Shown: positions 1 through 5,114 of the stretch, piece by piece
How the letters are laid out: each line of letters opens with the position of its first letter
Numbering within the stretch: the stretch's first letter is position 1
DNA from: Myxococcota bacterium
GTDB taxonomy: Bacteria > Myxococcota > Polyangia > GCA-2747355 > JAKLHH01
DNA: 5,114 nt
Assembly: GCA_022710245.1 (NCBI GenBank)
Contig: JAKLHH010000673.1
Location: 1-5,114, forward strand
Direction of reading: 5' to 3'
Notes under the pieces: model-generated
Seen by the model: only the letters and a program-made list of their open reading frames with translations
Databases searched by the model: none
What the model was told of the DNA's origin: nothing
Translations under genes and position numbers: made by a program

Positions 1-98
1 CGACGTCGGGGCAGGTCCGTCGAGGTGCGCGGTTGCGCGGGGTTCACGCGCCCGGGCTCGCGGGAGCGGCGAGGCTCGCGGCCCCTTCGTGCGTTTCT

Positions 99-116
99 CG
101 CAGCCGGCGGGCTGCG
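99..116 (-). terminator. GC-rich hairpin after the glycoside hydrolase gene (possible terminator)
   Basis: The arms CGCAGCC and GGCTGCG pair perfectly (7 bp) around a 4-nt loop, and the hairpin begins 34 nt past the stop codon of the minus-strand hydrolase gene. On the minus strand it is followed by GAGAAACGC, so there is no U-tract. It may mark the 3' end of the transcript or act with Rho, but it is not a canonical intrinsic terminator. The rest of positions 1-149 shows no gene. Confidence 0.3.
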
Positions 117-149
117 GATTTCGCACTCAGCGGTCGCGGGCGTGCGGGA

Positions 150-1313
150 TCAGGGCTGCGCGCCGAACGTCTGCATGATGGCGGCGGCCGGGCGCAGGCT
201 GCCGTCGGCCCGCGCGTAGGCCCACCACGCCTCGGCGGCGTCGAAGCGCCAGGCGAAGGCGCCCTTGAAGCAGAGCGCGCGCGTGTTGTTGAGGAACGAC
301 GCGGTCGCCTTGTACTGGACCACGTCGTCCTGCACGTGCGAGCTCTGGCCGAACTCGCCGAGGTAGACCGGGACGCCGTCCGTGGCCGCGCGCGCGCAGA
401 GCGCCGTCGCGCCGACGAAGGCCCCCGAGTCGGCGTAGGCGTGGAGGTCGTAGAGGTCGAGGCCGAGGCCGGAGTAGAGGCCGTTCGCGAGATCATACTG
501 CCCGCCGCTCTGCAGCAGGTCCTCGGCGAGCCCGGCCGACGAGGTCACCTTGATCCAGGGGAGCTTCGACTTGATGAAGGCCACCTCGCGCGCCAGGAAC
601 CCGCGGGGCCCGGCCACGGGGTCCGCCCAGATCCCATGCTTGCGGGCGGCCTGCAGCTCGTTCAGCACGTCGATGCCGAAGATCGCGTCCTGGTGCTTGC
701 CCAGCACGGCGAGCAGCGGAGCGACCGCGTTCGTGTTGAAGGCGTCCTGCTCGCCGGCGGTGTTGGTGAGGAGGTTCGTACCCCAGGTGTGGAGGGGCTC
801 GTAGATCTTGGTGAGGGTGTTGGCGTCGAGGAGCGTGAGGTAGACCCAGAGGCCGCGCGCGCGGGCCTCGACCAGGGTCGCCTCGAGGTTGCCGAGGAGC
901 TGCGTCGAGACGGACTGCGTCTGCGGCGGCGCCGCGCCGAGCGTGATCCCCTGCGGCACCGGCCAGACCCAGAGGCGCACGAGGTGGCCGCCGCCGGCGA
1001 CGATGCCGTCGAGGGTCTTGCGCACGGCGGGGAGGTCGAAGGCGGTCGTGTAGTCGGTGCCGAAGGCGGAGCCGAACCAGGCCTCGTTGTAGCCGATCAG
1101 GAAGGCCTGGGTCTTCATCGGCGGCAGCACGCTCCCGTCGAGGAGGACGCCGCCCTCCCGGCCCGGCTGGACGACGCCGGCCTCGGCCTGCCGCAGATCG
1201 GCCCCGGGGGCGGCCTCGCTGCGCCACGCGTCGGGGGACCAGGCGGCGCCGCCGGGGCAGCCGCCCGCGAGGAGGCCGAGCAGGAAGAGGAGGGGCAGGG
1301 GCCGCGCGGTCAC
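150..1313 (-). CDS. Clan GH-A (GH5-like) glycoside hydrolase, probable lipoprotein
   Basis: This 387-aa protein should be an exported (beta/alpha)8-barrel glycosidase cleaving a beta-linked polysaccharide. The clan contains cellulases and mannanases, but the substrate cannot be told from sequence. Residues 1-19 look like a lipoprotein signal: one Arg, a Leu-rich core, then LAGGC with Cys19 as the lipidation site; Ala at -3 is slightly off consensus. The clan GH-A landmarks appear in order: Arg113 (LVRLWVWP, strand 2), Asn218-Glu219 (DVLNEL, acid/base, strand 4), His291 and Tyr293 (DLHAYA), Glu320 (VYLGEFG, nucleophile, strand 7) and Trp355 (FAWRFD, strand 8). There is no extra binding module. 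The start is GTG, and an in-frame TAG 15 bases upstream leaves no other choice, but no clear Shine-Dalgarno is visible. It lies 35 bp behind the Spy-like gene, so it is probably cotranscribed and perhaps translated by reinitiation. The GH-A assignment is firm; family and substrate are not. Confidence 0.85.
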   Translation of the reverse strand: MTARPLPLLFLLGLLAGGCPGGAAWSPDAWRSEAAPGADLRQAEAGVVQPGREGGVLLDGSVLPPMKTQAFLIGYNEAWFGSAFGTDYTTAFDLPAVRKTLDGIVAGGGHLVRLWVWPVPQGITLGAAPPQTQSVSTQLLGNLEATLVEARARGLWVYLTLLDANTLTKIYEPLHTWGTNLLTNTAGEQDAFNTNAVAPLLAVLGKHQDAIFGIDVLNELQAARKHGIWADPVAGPRGFLAREVAFIKSKLPWIKVTSSAGLAEDLLQSGGQYDLANGLYSGLGLDLYDLHAYADSGAFVGATALCARAATDGVPVYLGEFGQSSHVQDDVVQYKATASFLNNTRALCFKGAFAWRFDAAEAWWAYARADGSLRPAAAIMQTFGAQP

Positions 1314-1348
1314 CCGCTGATGGTACTACGGACGGGCAGGAGCGCGGC

Positions 1349-1801
1349 TCAGAAGAGCGGCGGGGGCGGCATCATCCCCGGCGCACCACCCGGCCCGCAC
1401 GGCCCCGCGCCCGGAGGCGGCGGCTGCGGCGGGCCCGGAGGCGGCGCCATCATCGCGCGCTGCGCGGGCGTGAGCAGCTTGAGCACCGCGAGGTCCAGGT
1501 CCACCTGCGCCTCGACGAGCTTGTCGTGCGCGGCCGAGAGCTCGGCGAGCTTCTTCATGATCGCCTTGCGGTCGGGCTGGGTCGCCATCCAGAGCAGCCG
1601 CAGCTCGCCCTGCTTCACCTCCAGCTGCGCACGGAGCGGCGCCGCCTTGCGCGTCATCGCCACGCGAAGCTCGGCGAGCTTCTGCTGCACGGCCGGGCTC
1701 AGCGGCTCGGGTGGCGGTGGCGGCGCGGCCACCGCGCTGCGATCACCACCGAGGCACAGGGCCAGGAGCGGCAGCAGCCAGGTGACAGATCGGACTCTCA
1801 T
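1349..1801 (-). CDS. Spy/CpxP/ZraP-like periplasmic protein with proline-rich tail
   Basis: This 150-aa protein probably acts in the periplasm as a small helical chaperone or metal/stress sensor, as in the Spy/CpxP and heavy-metal-resistance (ZraP) families. Residues 1-25 form a Sec signal (MRVR, hydrophobic core, AVA before Ala26). Residues 34-118 are predicted mostly helical and charged; they open with LSPAVQQ (34-40) and close with LTPAQR (110-115), the latter an exact LTxxQ motif typical of the family. The mature protein is flanked by proline tracts: residues 27-33, and a Pro/Gly tail from 120 to 150 with one Cys (135) and MM pairs at 117-118 and 143-144. It has only one His (92), so a metal role is not evident. 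The frame is open upstream, but ATG 1801 is chosen because AGGAGGT sits 5 nt before it and the signal peptide starts there. It precedes the hydrolase gene by 35 bp. The family call is from motif and layout only. Confidence 0.7.
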   Translation of the reverse strand: MRVRSVTWLLPLLALCLGGDRSAVAAPPPPPEPLSPAVQQKLAELRVAMTRKAAPLRAQLEVKQGELRLLWMATQPDRKAIMKKLAELSAAHDKLVEAQVDLDLAVLKLLTPAQRAMMAPPPGPPQPPPPGAGPCGPGGAPGMMPPPPLF

Positions 1802-1806
1802 GGCAG

Positions 1807-1813
1807 ACCTCCT
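1807..1813 (-). promoter_or_regulatory. Ribosome binding site of the Spy-like gene
   Basis: On the minus strand AGGAGGT, fully complementary to the anti-Shine-Dalgarno core, lies 5 nt before ATG 1801. It decides this start over an upstream in-frame one that would add 20 residues in front of the signal peptide. Confidence 0.85.
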
Positions 1814-1834
1814 GAGGTTCGTTGCGCGGTTCGG

Positions 1835-1861
1835 TTGCTCTCTCGGCTGCGAGAAAAGCAA
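1835..1861 (-). promoter_or_regulatory. Stem-loop in the leader of the Spy-like gene
   Basis: Read on the minus strand, UUGCU, two further pairs (one wobble, with one bulged U) and CUCG pair across a CAGC loop with CGAG, AG and AGCAA, giving about 11 pairs in 27 nt. It ends 33 nt before the ATG. Pairing is better as minus-strand RNA than as plus-strand RNA, which fits a 5'-leader element. No known riboswitch is recognised. Confidence 0.3.
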
Positions 1862-1901
1862 GGCGCATGCCGCCTCGCACCACCTCTCATCTCGCGGCGA
1901 T

Positions 1902-1913
1902 CCCTGGCCAGGG
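1902..1913. repeat. 12-bp perfect palindrome CCCTGGCCAGGG
   Basis: This self-complementary 12-mer lies in the divergent intergenic region, about 100 bp upstream of the Spy-like start and 150 bp upstream of pckA. It could be an operator for a dimeric regulator, but in GC-rich DNA it may be chance. Confidence 0.35.
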
Positions 1914-1932
1914 CGGCGCTCGCCCCGACGCA

Positions 1933-1970
1933 GAGCTGCGGTCTCCGCATGTGAGCTGCGGATCCCGCAT
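1933..1970. repeat. Tandem 18-bp direct repeat, each unit an inverted repeat TGCGG-N3-CCGCA
   Basis: The units at 1933-1950 and 1953-1970 match at 15 of 18 positions. All three differences fall in the central N3 spacer (TCT versus ATC), so both TGCGG/CCGCA half-site pairs are intact. The units repeat at 20 bp, close to two helical turns, so bound dimers would lie on the same DNA face. They sit 94-126 bp upstream of the pckA ATG and 136-168 bp upstream of the Spy-like ATG. Their form suggests an operator pair for a dimeric transcription factor that I cannot name. Confidence 0.5.
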
Positions 1971-2052
1971 CACACTTCCGCGCTCTCTGCCCACGGTCTT
2001 CGGTAGATCTGTGCGGGCACGTGGCTTGCTCTCCCACCGTCGCCACCCGATC

Positions 2053-2059
2053 AGGAGGT
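2053..2059 (+). promoter_or_regulatory. Ribosome binding site of pckA
   Basis: AGGAGGT lies 3 nt before ATG 2063, a rather short spacing. It selects this start over the in-frame GTG at 2021, which has no such site and would add 14 residues unlike the family N-terminus. Confidence 0.8.
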
Positions 2060-2062
2060 CTC

Positions 2063-3688
2063 ATGTCGCCAAGCACGCTCAGCCTCGCTGACCTGGAGCT
2101 CCACAACCCAGGCCACGTCTACTGGAACCCGACCACAGCGCAGCTCTACGAGGAGATCATCCGCCGCGGCGAGGGCTGGCTCGCGGAGAGCGGCCCGGTG
2201 GTGGTCCGCACCGGCTCGCACACGGGCCGCAGCCCCCGCGACAAGTTCATCGTGCGCGAGGACGCGAGCGCGGCCGAGGTCTGGTGGGGCAAGGAGAACC
2301 GCGCCTTCGCGCCGAAGCGCCTCGAGGCCCTCTACCGCCGGCTCACCGCCTACCTGCAGGGCCGCGACGTCTTCATCCAGGAGTGCCACGCCGGCGCCGA
2401 CCCCGCCTACCGCGTCCCCATCCGCGTCGTCACCGAGCTCGCCTGGCACAGCCTCTTCGCGCGCAACCTGTTCCGCCAGGCGCACGCCCCTGGCCCGCAC
2501 GAGCTCCACCGCGCCGCCTTCACCATCATCGACGCGCCCCGCTTCCGCGCCATCCCCGAGCTCGACGGGACGAACAGCGAGGCCTTCATCATCCTCTCTT
2601 TTGATCGCCGCCTGGTGATCATCGGCGGGACGAGCTACGCCGGCGAGATCAAGAAGGCGGTCTTCACCATCCTCAACTTCCTGCTGCCGCGCGAGGAGGT
2701 CCTCTCCATGCACTGCGCCGCCTCCGTCGGAGAGGCCGGCGACACCGCGCTCTTCTTCGGGCTCTCGGGCACCGGCAAGACCACGCTCTCCACCGACCCG
2801 CTGCGCCGCCTCGTCGGCGACGACGAGCACGGCTGGTCGCGGCGCGGCGTCTTCAACTTCGAGGGCGGCTGCTACGCGAAGACCATCCACCTCTCGCCCG
2901 CGGCCGAGCCGGAGATCTTCGCGGCCACGCGCCGCTTCGGCACCGTCCTCGAGAACGTCGGGTTCGACCCGGAGCGCCGCGCGGTGGACCTCGACGACGC
3001 CTCGCTGACGGAGAACACGCGCGCCGCTTACTCGATCACCACCGTCGAGCGCGCGGTGCAGAGCGGCTGCGCGGACCACCCGCGGCACGTGTTCCTGCTC
3101 ACCTGCGACGCCTTCGGCGTGCTGCCGCCCGTCGCCGCGCTCGACCCGGCGCAGGCCTGCTACCACTTCCTCTCGGGCTACACGGCCAAGGTCGCCGGCA
3201 CCGAGCGCGGGCTCGGCGAGCCGCAGGCGACCTTCAGCGCCTGCTTCGGCGCGCCGTTCATGGCGCTCAGGCCGGCGGTCTACGGGCGGCTCTTCGCCGA
3301 GCGGCTGCTCCGCACCGAGGGCCTGCGCTGCTGGCTGGTCAACACCGGCTGGACCGGCGGGCCCTACGGCGTCGGTAGCCGCATCTCCATCGCGCACACG
3401 CGCGCGCTGGTCCACGCGGCGCTCTCCGGAGCGCTCGACGGTGCGGCGTACCGCGTCGACCCGAGCTTCGGGCTGCGCGTGCCTGTGCGCTGCCCGGGGG
3501 TGCCGGACGCGCTCCTCGACCCCGAGGCGAGCTGGCCCGACGCGGCCGCGTACCGCGCGCAGGCGCGGCGGCTGGCCGCGCTCTTCGAGGAGAACTTCCG
3601 CGCCTTCGAGGCCGAGGTGCCGGCGGAGGTCCGCGCTGCGGCGCCGCGGGTGGCTGCGGCGGACGTCGCGCTCGGGTCGCGCGCCTGA
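2063..3688 (+). CDS. pckA: Phosphoenolpyruvate carboxykinase (ATP)
   Basis: This cytosolic enzyme converts oxaloacetate and ATP to phosphoenolpyruvate, ADP and CO2 (EC 4.1.1.49), the entry step of gluconeogenesis from TCA-cycle carbon. The 541 aa match the usual 530-540. Family motifs appear in order: substrate-binding TGRSPRDKF (54-62, Arg56); Tyr192 and Lys197-Lys198 (SYAGEIKK); the metal ligand His217 (SMHC); the P-loop GLSGTGKTT (233-241, Lys239); the kinase-2 metal site GDDEHGW (252-258, Asp253-Asp254); NFEGGCYAK (265-273); ENTR (317-320, Arg320); SGYTAKVAGTERG (371-383); FSACFGAPF (391-399); and NTGWTGGPYGVGSRI (427-441). Nothing essential is missing and no frameshift is seen, so it should be active. 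It appears monocistronic: a divergent neighbour lies upstream and 559 bp without a gene follow. The duplicated TGCGG-N3-CCGCA site about 100 bp upstream may control it; carbon-source regulation is usual for pckA, but the sequence names no regulator. The GTP-dependent enzyme type is excluded by these motifs. Confidence 0.97.
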   Translation: MSPSTLSLADLELHNPGHVYWNPTTAQLYEEIIRRGEGWLAESGPVVVRTGSHTGRSPRDKFIVREDASAAEVWWGKENRAFAPKRLEALYRRLTAYLQGRDVFIQECHAGADPAYRVPIRVVTELAWHSLFARNLFRQAHAPGPHELHRAAFTIIDAPRFRAIPELDGTNSEAFIILSFDRRLVIIGGTSYAGEIKKAVFTILNFLLPREEVLSMHCAASVGEAGDTALFFGLSGTGKTTLSTDPLRRLVGDDEHGWSRRGVFNFEGGCYAKTIHLSPAAEPEIFAATRRFGTVLENVGFDPERRAVDLDDASLTENTRAAYSITTVERAVQSGCADHPRHVFLLTCDAFGVLPPVAALDPAQACYHFLSGYTAKVAGTERGLGEPQATFSACFGAPFMALRPAVYGRLFAERLLRTEGLRCWLVNTGWTGGPYGVGSRISIAHTRALVHAALSGALDGAAYRVDPSFGLRVPVRCPGVPDALLDPEASWPDAAAYRAQARRLAALFEENFRAFEAEVPAEVRAAAPRVAAADVALGSRA

Positions 3689-3804
3689 GTCGACGCAGCA
3701 CGGGACCGCGTTCACGCTCGGGAGGTCCGGTGGTCCACCAGGGTCGCTCACTGAGCCTGTGACCCAACTTTTCCGCAGTTGAGGCGGCTGACGGTTCGAG
3801 GTCC

Positions 3805-3845
3805 GGCGGGGCGTGGGGACCCCCGCTCGCGGGCCCCTCCCCGCC
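3805..3845 (+). terminator. 41-nt GC-rich stem-loop downstream of pckA
   Basis: GGCGGGG (3805-3811) pairs with CCCCGCC (3839-3845), GGGG (3815-3818) with CCCC (3834-3837), and CCCG with CGGG around a CTCG loop. This makes about 15 pairs with small internal loops. It begins 117 nt past the pckA stop. The following CTTGCTC is not a real U-tract, so this may be a processing or Rho-associated 3' end rather than an intrinsic terminator. Confidence 0.4.
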
Positions 3846-3885
3846 CTTGCTCACTCGCGGGCGAGCGCCGTGCGGACCGCAGCGA

Positions 3886-3919
3886 CAGAGCCCGCTCCTT
3901 CGGCGCGGGCGGGGCTCTG
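3886..3919 (+). terminator. Second GC-rich stem-loop downstream of pckA
   Basis: CAGAGCCC (3886-3893) and GGGCTCTG (3912-3919) form 8 perfect pairs around an 18-nt loop. A competing inner helix GCCCGC/GCGGGC (3890-3895 with 3905-3910) is also possible. No U-run follows. It lies 40 nt after the first large hairpin, so the two could form a double 3'-end structure. Confidence 0.3.
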
Positions 3920-3993
3920 GCCCCTCCCGCGGCGCCCCACGCCCCGCCTCAACGGTGCATCCAAGGTCGTGCGAATGGGGATCGGCAGATCTG

Positions 3994-4042
3994 GGGCAAT
4001 CCGGCATCGATGGTGCCCAAAAATGGCGCCGGGGCGGGCACC
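3994..4042 (+). other. Mutually exclusive helices in the intergenic region
   Basis: GGTGCCC (4012-4018) pairs perfectly with GGGCACC (4036-4042) across 17 nt. Part of the same segment, TGCCC (4014-4018), can instead pair with GGGCA (3994-3998) upstream. The two helices cannot coexist, a layout seen in switching leaders, but the arms are short and chance is a real alternative. Confidence 0.2.
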
Positions 4043-4139
4043 CACGACGCCGACGCCGACCTGGAGATCAGAGGAAGCCAAGTCGACCCCCCTCAAGAGA
4101 TTCAGAGGTGCGATGAATCGTCAAGCGGCAACAACGAAG

Positions 4140-4151
4140 GCCCTGCAGGGC
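4140..4151. repeat. 12-bp perfect palindrome GCCCTGCAGGGC
   Basis: This self-complementary 12-mer ends 96 bp before the GTG of the lipoprotein gene. A second small hairpin, CTGGCA/TGCCGG with one wobble pair, follows at once (4151-4166). Its position suits an operator, but nothing else supports one. Confidence 0.3.
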
Positions 4152-4235
4152 TGGCAGCGGTGCCGGACAAAGGAGTAAATTGGAGTGACGAAGCTGTAGC
4201 AGGAAGGCCCCCCGCGTTTCTTTCCAGGTCACCCC

Positions 4236-4242
4236 AAGGAGG
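4236..4242 (+). promoter_or_regulatory. Ribosome binding site of the lipoprotein gene
   Basis: AAGGAGG lies 5 nt before GTG 4248. It favours this start over ATG 4269, which has no such site and would remove the basic residues (Arg2, Arg4) of the signal peptide. Confidence 0.8.
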
Positions 4243-4247
4243 CTCGC

Positions 4248-5114
4248 GTGCGTGAGCGGATCGGCTCGATGGCGGCGCTCGTCCTCTGGGTCGGTGTCGT
4301 TGGTTGCTCGGGTTCCGGAGCAAGCGTCCTGCAGTACCGTCCGGTCGACGAGGGCGCCCGCAGCGCGGCCCTGACCTCGATCAAGACCAGGGCCGACGAG
4401 CTCGCGGCCAGCGGCAAGGAGAGGGCGGCGCAGAACCAGGAGCTCGCCGAGCACGCGCGGACCCTCGCCGACGTGGCCTTCGCCACCCCCTCGGTGGACG
4501 GCGTGGTCGGCCTCTTCTACGACGGGCAGCCGTTCATCATCCTCAACAACGTGCTCCTCGGGGAGGTCGGCTCCTCCTCGAGCCCGCTGCGCCAGCCGGA
4601 CGAGCGGGAGGGCTACAGCCTGCCGGGCGGCAAGGCCGCCCGCCTGATGAACGGCTTCCCCAAGGACTTCCCGGCGGACCCGAGCGGCACGCTCTCCGCG
4701 ATCCTCGGCAAGAAGGGCTACGCGCCCGTCCCGAGCGGGGCCTCCGTCGAGGACTTCAAGAAGGTCGCCGGCGACGCCGTCCTGCACATCCGCACGCACG
4801 GCGGGGGCGGCGAGGTCCTCGACAAGGACGGCAAGCCGGTGCAGGAGGTGGACGCGAGCGGCAAGGCCAAGGAGGTCGACGGCAAGCCGGTCTATGCCCA
4901 GCTCTTCGGCCTCTGGACCACCGACCTCGCCGACAGCGCGACCCTGGCCAAGTACAGCGCGGACCTCGCCGGCCAGCGGCTGGTGCGCATGTACGAGGTC
5001 GTCTCGCCCTGCCTCTGGGACTGGTGCTCGAAGAAGGACTGGCACCTCGGCATCACCCTCGAGTTCGTCAAGCAGTACTGGGGCAACCTGGCGCTCCGGG
5101 CCTACGTCCACGTC
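4248..5114 (+). CDS. Lipoprotein of unassigned family, 3' end outside the window
   Basis: The frame runs 289 codons from GTG 4248 to the edge without a stop, so the protein is incomplete. Residues 1-20 are a lipoprotein signal: MRERIGS, a hydrophobic core, then VVGC with Cys20. Residues 34-80 look like a charged, Ala-rich helix. A folded region follows, with a strand-like segment VVGLFYDGQPFIILNN (86-101), VLHIRTHGGGG (178-188, His184), a Lys/Asp-rich loop in which DGKPV occurs twice (194-198, 211-215), YAQLFGLWTTD (216-226), two Cys (255, 260), and a final ITLEFVKQYWGNLALRAYVHV stretch from 269. Codon use (GC at third positions) matches its neighbours. I do not recognise the family with confidence. 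A His in a strand-THGG context, then FVxxY and a hydrophobic strand, recalls clan CD-like folds, whose Cys would come just after the window; this is inference. Its 559-bp separation from pckA suggests its own promoter. Confidence 0.85.
   Translation, partial: MRERIGSMAALVLWVGVVGCSGSGASVLQYRPVDEGARSAALTSIKTRADELAASGKERAAQNQELAEHARTLADVAFATPSVDGVVGLFYDGQPFIILNNVLLGEVGSSSSPLRQPDEREGYSLPGGKAARLMNGFPKDFPADPSGTLSAILGKKGYAPVPSGASVEDFKKVAGDAVLHIRTHGGGGEVLDKDGKPVQEVDASGKAKEVDGKPVYAQLFGLWTTDLADSATLAKYSADLAGQRLVRMYEVVSPCLWDWCSKKDWHLGITLEFVKQYWGNLALRAYVHV

Larger units (their letters stand above)
1802..2062. promoter_or_regulatory. Divergent intergenic region between the Spy-like gene and pckA
   Basis: These 261 bp separate two diverging start codons, so promoters for both units should lie here. 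The region contains a duplicated inverted-repeat site (1933-1970), a 12-bp palindrome (1902-1913), an inverted repeat AGGCG-N5-CGCCT (1861-1875) and a leader hairpin (1835-1861). I could not identify a convincing -35/-10 pair on either strand. TAGATC at 2003-2008 is only a weak -10-like match. Confidence 0.6.
3689..4247 (+). other. 559-bp intergenic stretch without a convincing gene
   Basis: The stretch runs from the pckA stop to the next start. Open frames exist in several phases, but their products are low-complexity Arg/Pro/Ala strings without a family look or a ribosome site. The first half (to about 3955) is extremely GC-rich and dense in hairpins (3805-3845, 3854-3865, 3886-3919). From about 3955 on, composition is more balanced, with competing helices at 3994-4042 and a palindrome at 4140-4151. 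This suggests 3'-end signals of pckA on the left and the promoter or leader of the lipoprotein gene on the right. A non-coding RNA is possible but not shown. Confidence 0.55.

Noticed and set aside
33..2006. A 657-codon open frame on the plus strand across the hydrolase and Spy-like genes
   Set aside because: It lies opposite two genes with clear motifs, signal peptides and, for one, a strong ribosome site. Its product is Arg/Gly/Ala/Glu-rich without family features, as expected for an antisense frame in GC-rich DNA.
2051..3751. A 566-codon open frame on the minus strand opposite pckA
   Set aside because: pckA is certain. The antisense product is a low-complexity Arg/Val/Glu-rich string, a typical shadow at high GC.
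3765..3781. CAACT-N7-AGTTG hairpin 76 nt after the pckA stop
   Set aside because: Only five pairs, and no U-tract after it; too weak to call a terminator.
3791..3812. GGTTCGA, resembling the T-loop of a tRNA
   Set aside because: The flanking bases do not form a 5-bp T-stem, and no acceptor stem or anticodon arm can be drawn around it.
4044..4060. Short tandem GACGCC repeat
   Set aside because: There are only two and a half units, common in GC-rich DNA and not evidence of a functional repeat.
3813..4178. A 121-codon open frame downstream of pckA, with an inner ATG at 4113
   Set aside because: It has no ribosome site and crosses several hairpins. Its product is Pro/Arg/Ala-rich with no recognisable domain.
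4068..5111. A 347-codon open frame on the minus strand at the right end
   Set aside because: The plus strand has a ribosome site, a lipoprotein signal and ordinary protein composition. The minus frame is Val/Ala/Leu/Arg-rich without motifs and would start at the window edge.

Overview
The window is strongly GC-rich (by eye about 70%), with G or C at most third codon positions. It carries three complete genes and one gene cut by the right edge. Two secreted or lipid-anchored proteins with classic signal peptides point to a Gram-negative bacterium. The base composition, lipoprotein content and long intergenic spacer fit a Myxococcota/deltaproteobacterium-like genome, but that placement is inference. 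No tRNA, rRNA, insertion sequence or CRISPR array was seen.

Left part (1-1801), minus strand: a two-gene unit. First comes a small proline-tailed periplasmic protein of the Spy/CpxP/ZraP (periplasmic heavy-metal sensor) type at 1349-1801. After a 35-bp gap comes a clan GH-A (GH5-like) glycoside hydrolase with a probable lipoprotein signal at 150-1313. A GC-rich hairpin lies just past its stop.

Centre (1802-3688): a 261-bp divergent intergenic region separates this unit from pckA on the plus strand (ATP-type phosphoenolpyruvate carboxykinase, 541 aa, all catalytic motifs present). It holds two near-identical copies of TGCGG-N3-CCGCA, 20 bp apart, plus a 12-bp palindrome and a leader hairpin in front of the Spy-like gene. 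It is the natural place for control of either or both transcription units.

Right part (3689-5114): 559 bp without a convincing gene but with several hairpins, one of 41 nt with about 15 pairs. A plus-strand gene then starts at GTG 4248 behind a good Shine-Dalgarno. It encodes a lipoprotein of unassigned family and is still open at the window edge after 289 codons. A THGG motif followed by a strand-like segment at the very end hints at a clan CD-like (caspase/gingipain/CHAT-type) fold, but the decisive residues would lie beyond the window.

The genes do not form an obvious single pathway. pckA is central gluconeogenesis. The hydrolase and Spy-like protein are envelope or secreted functions, and the right-hand lipoprotein looks like an independent unit. 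I did not find a clear-cut novel system; the best leads are the duplicated operator-like site and the truncated lipoprotein.
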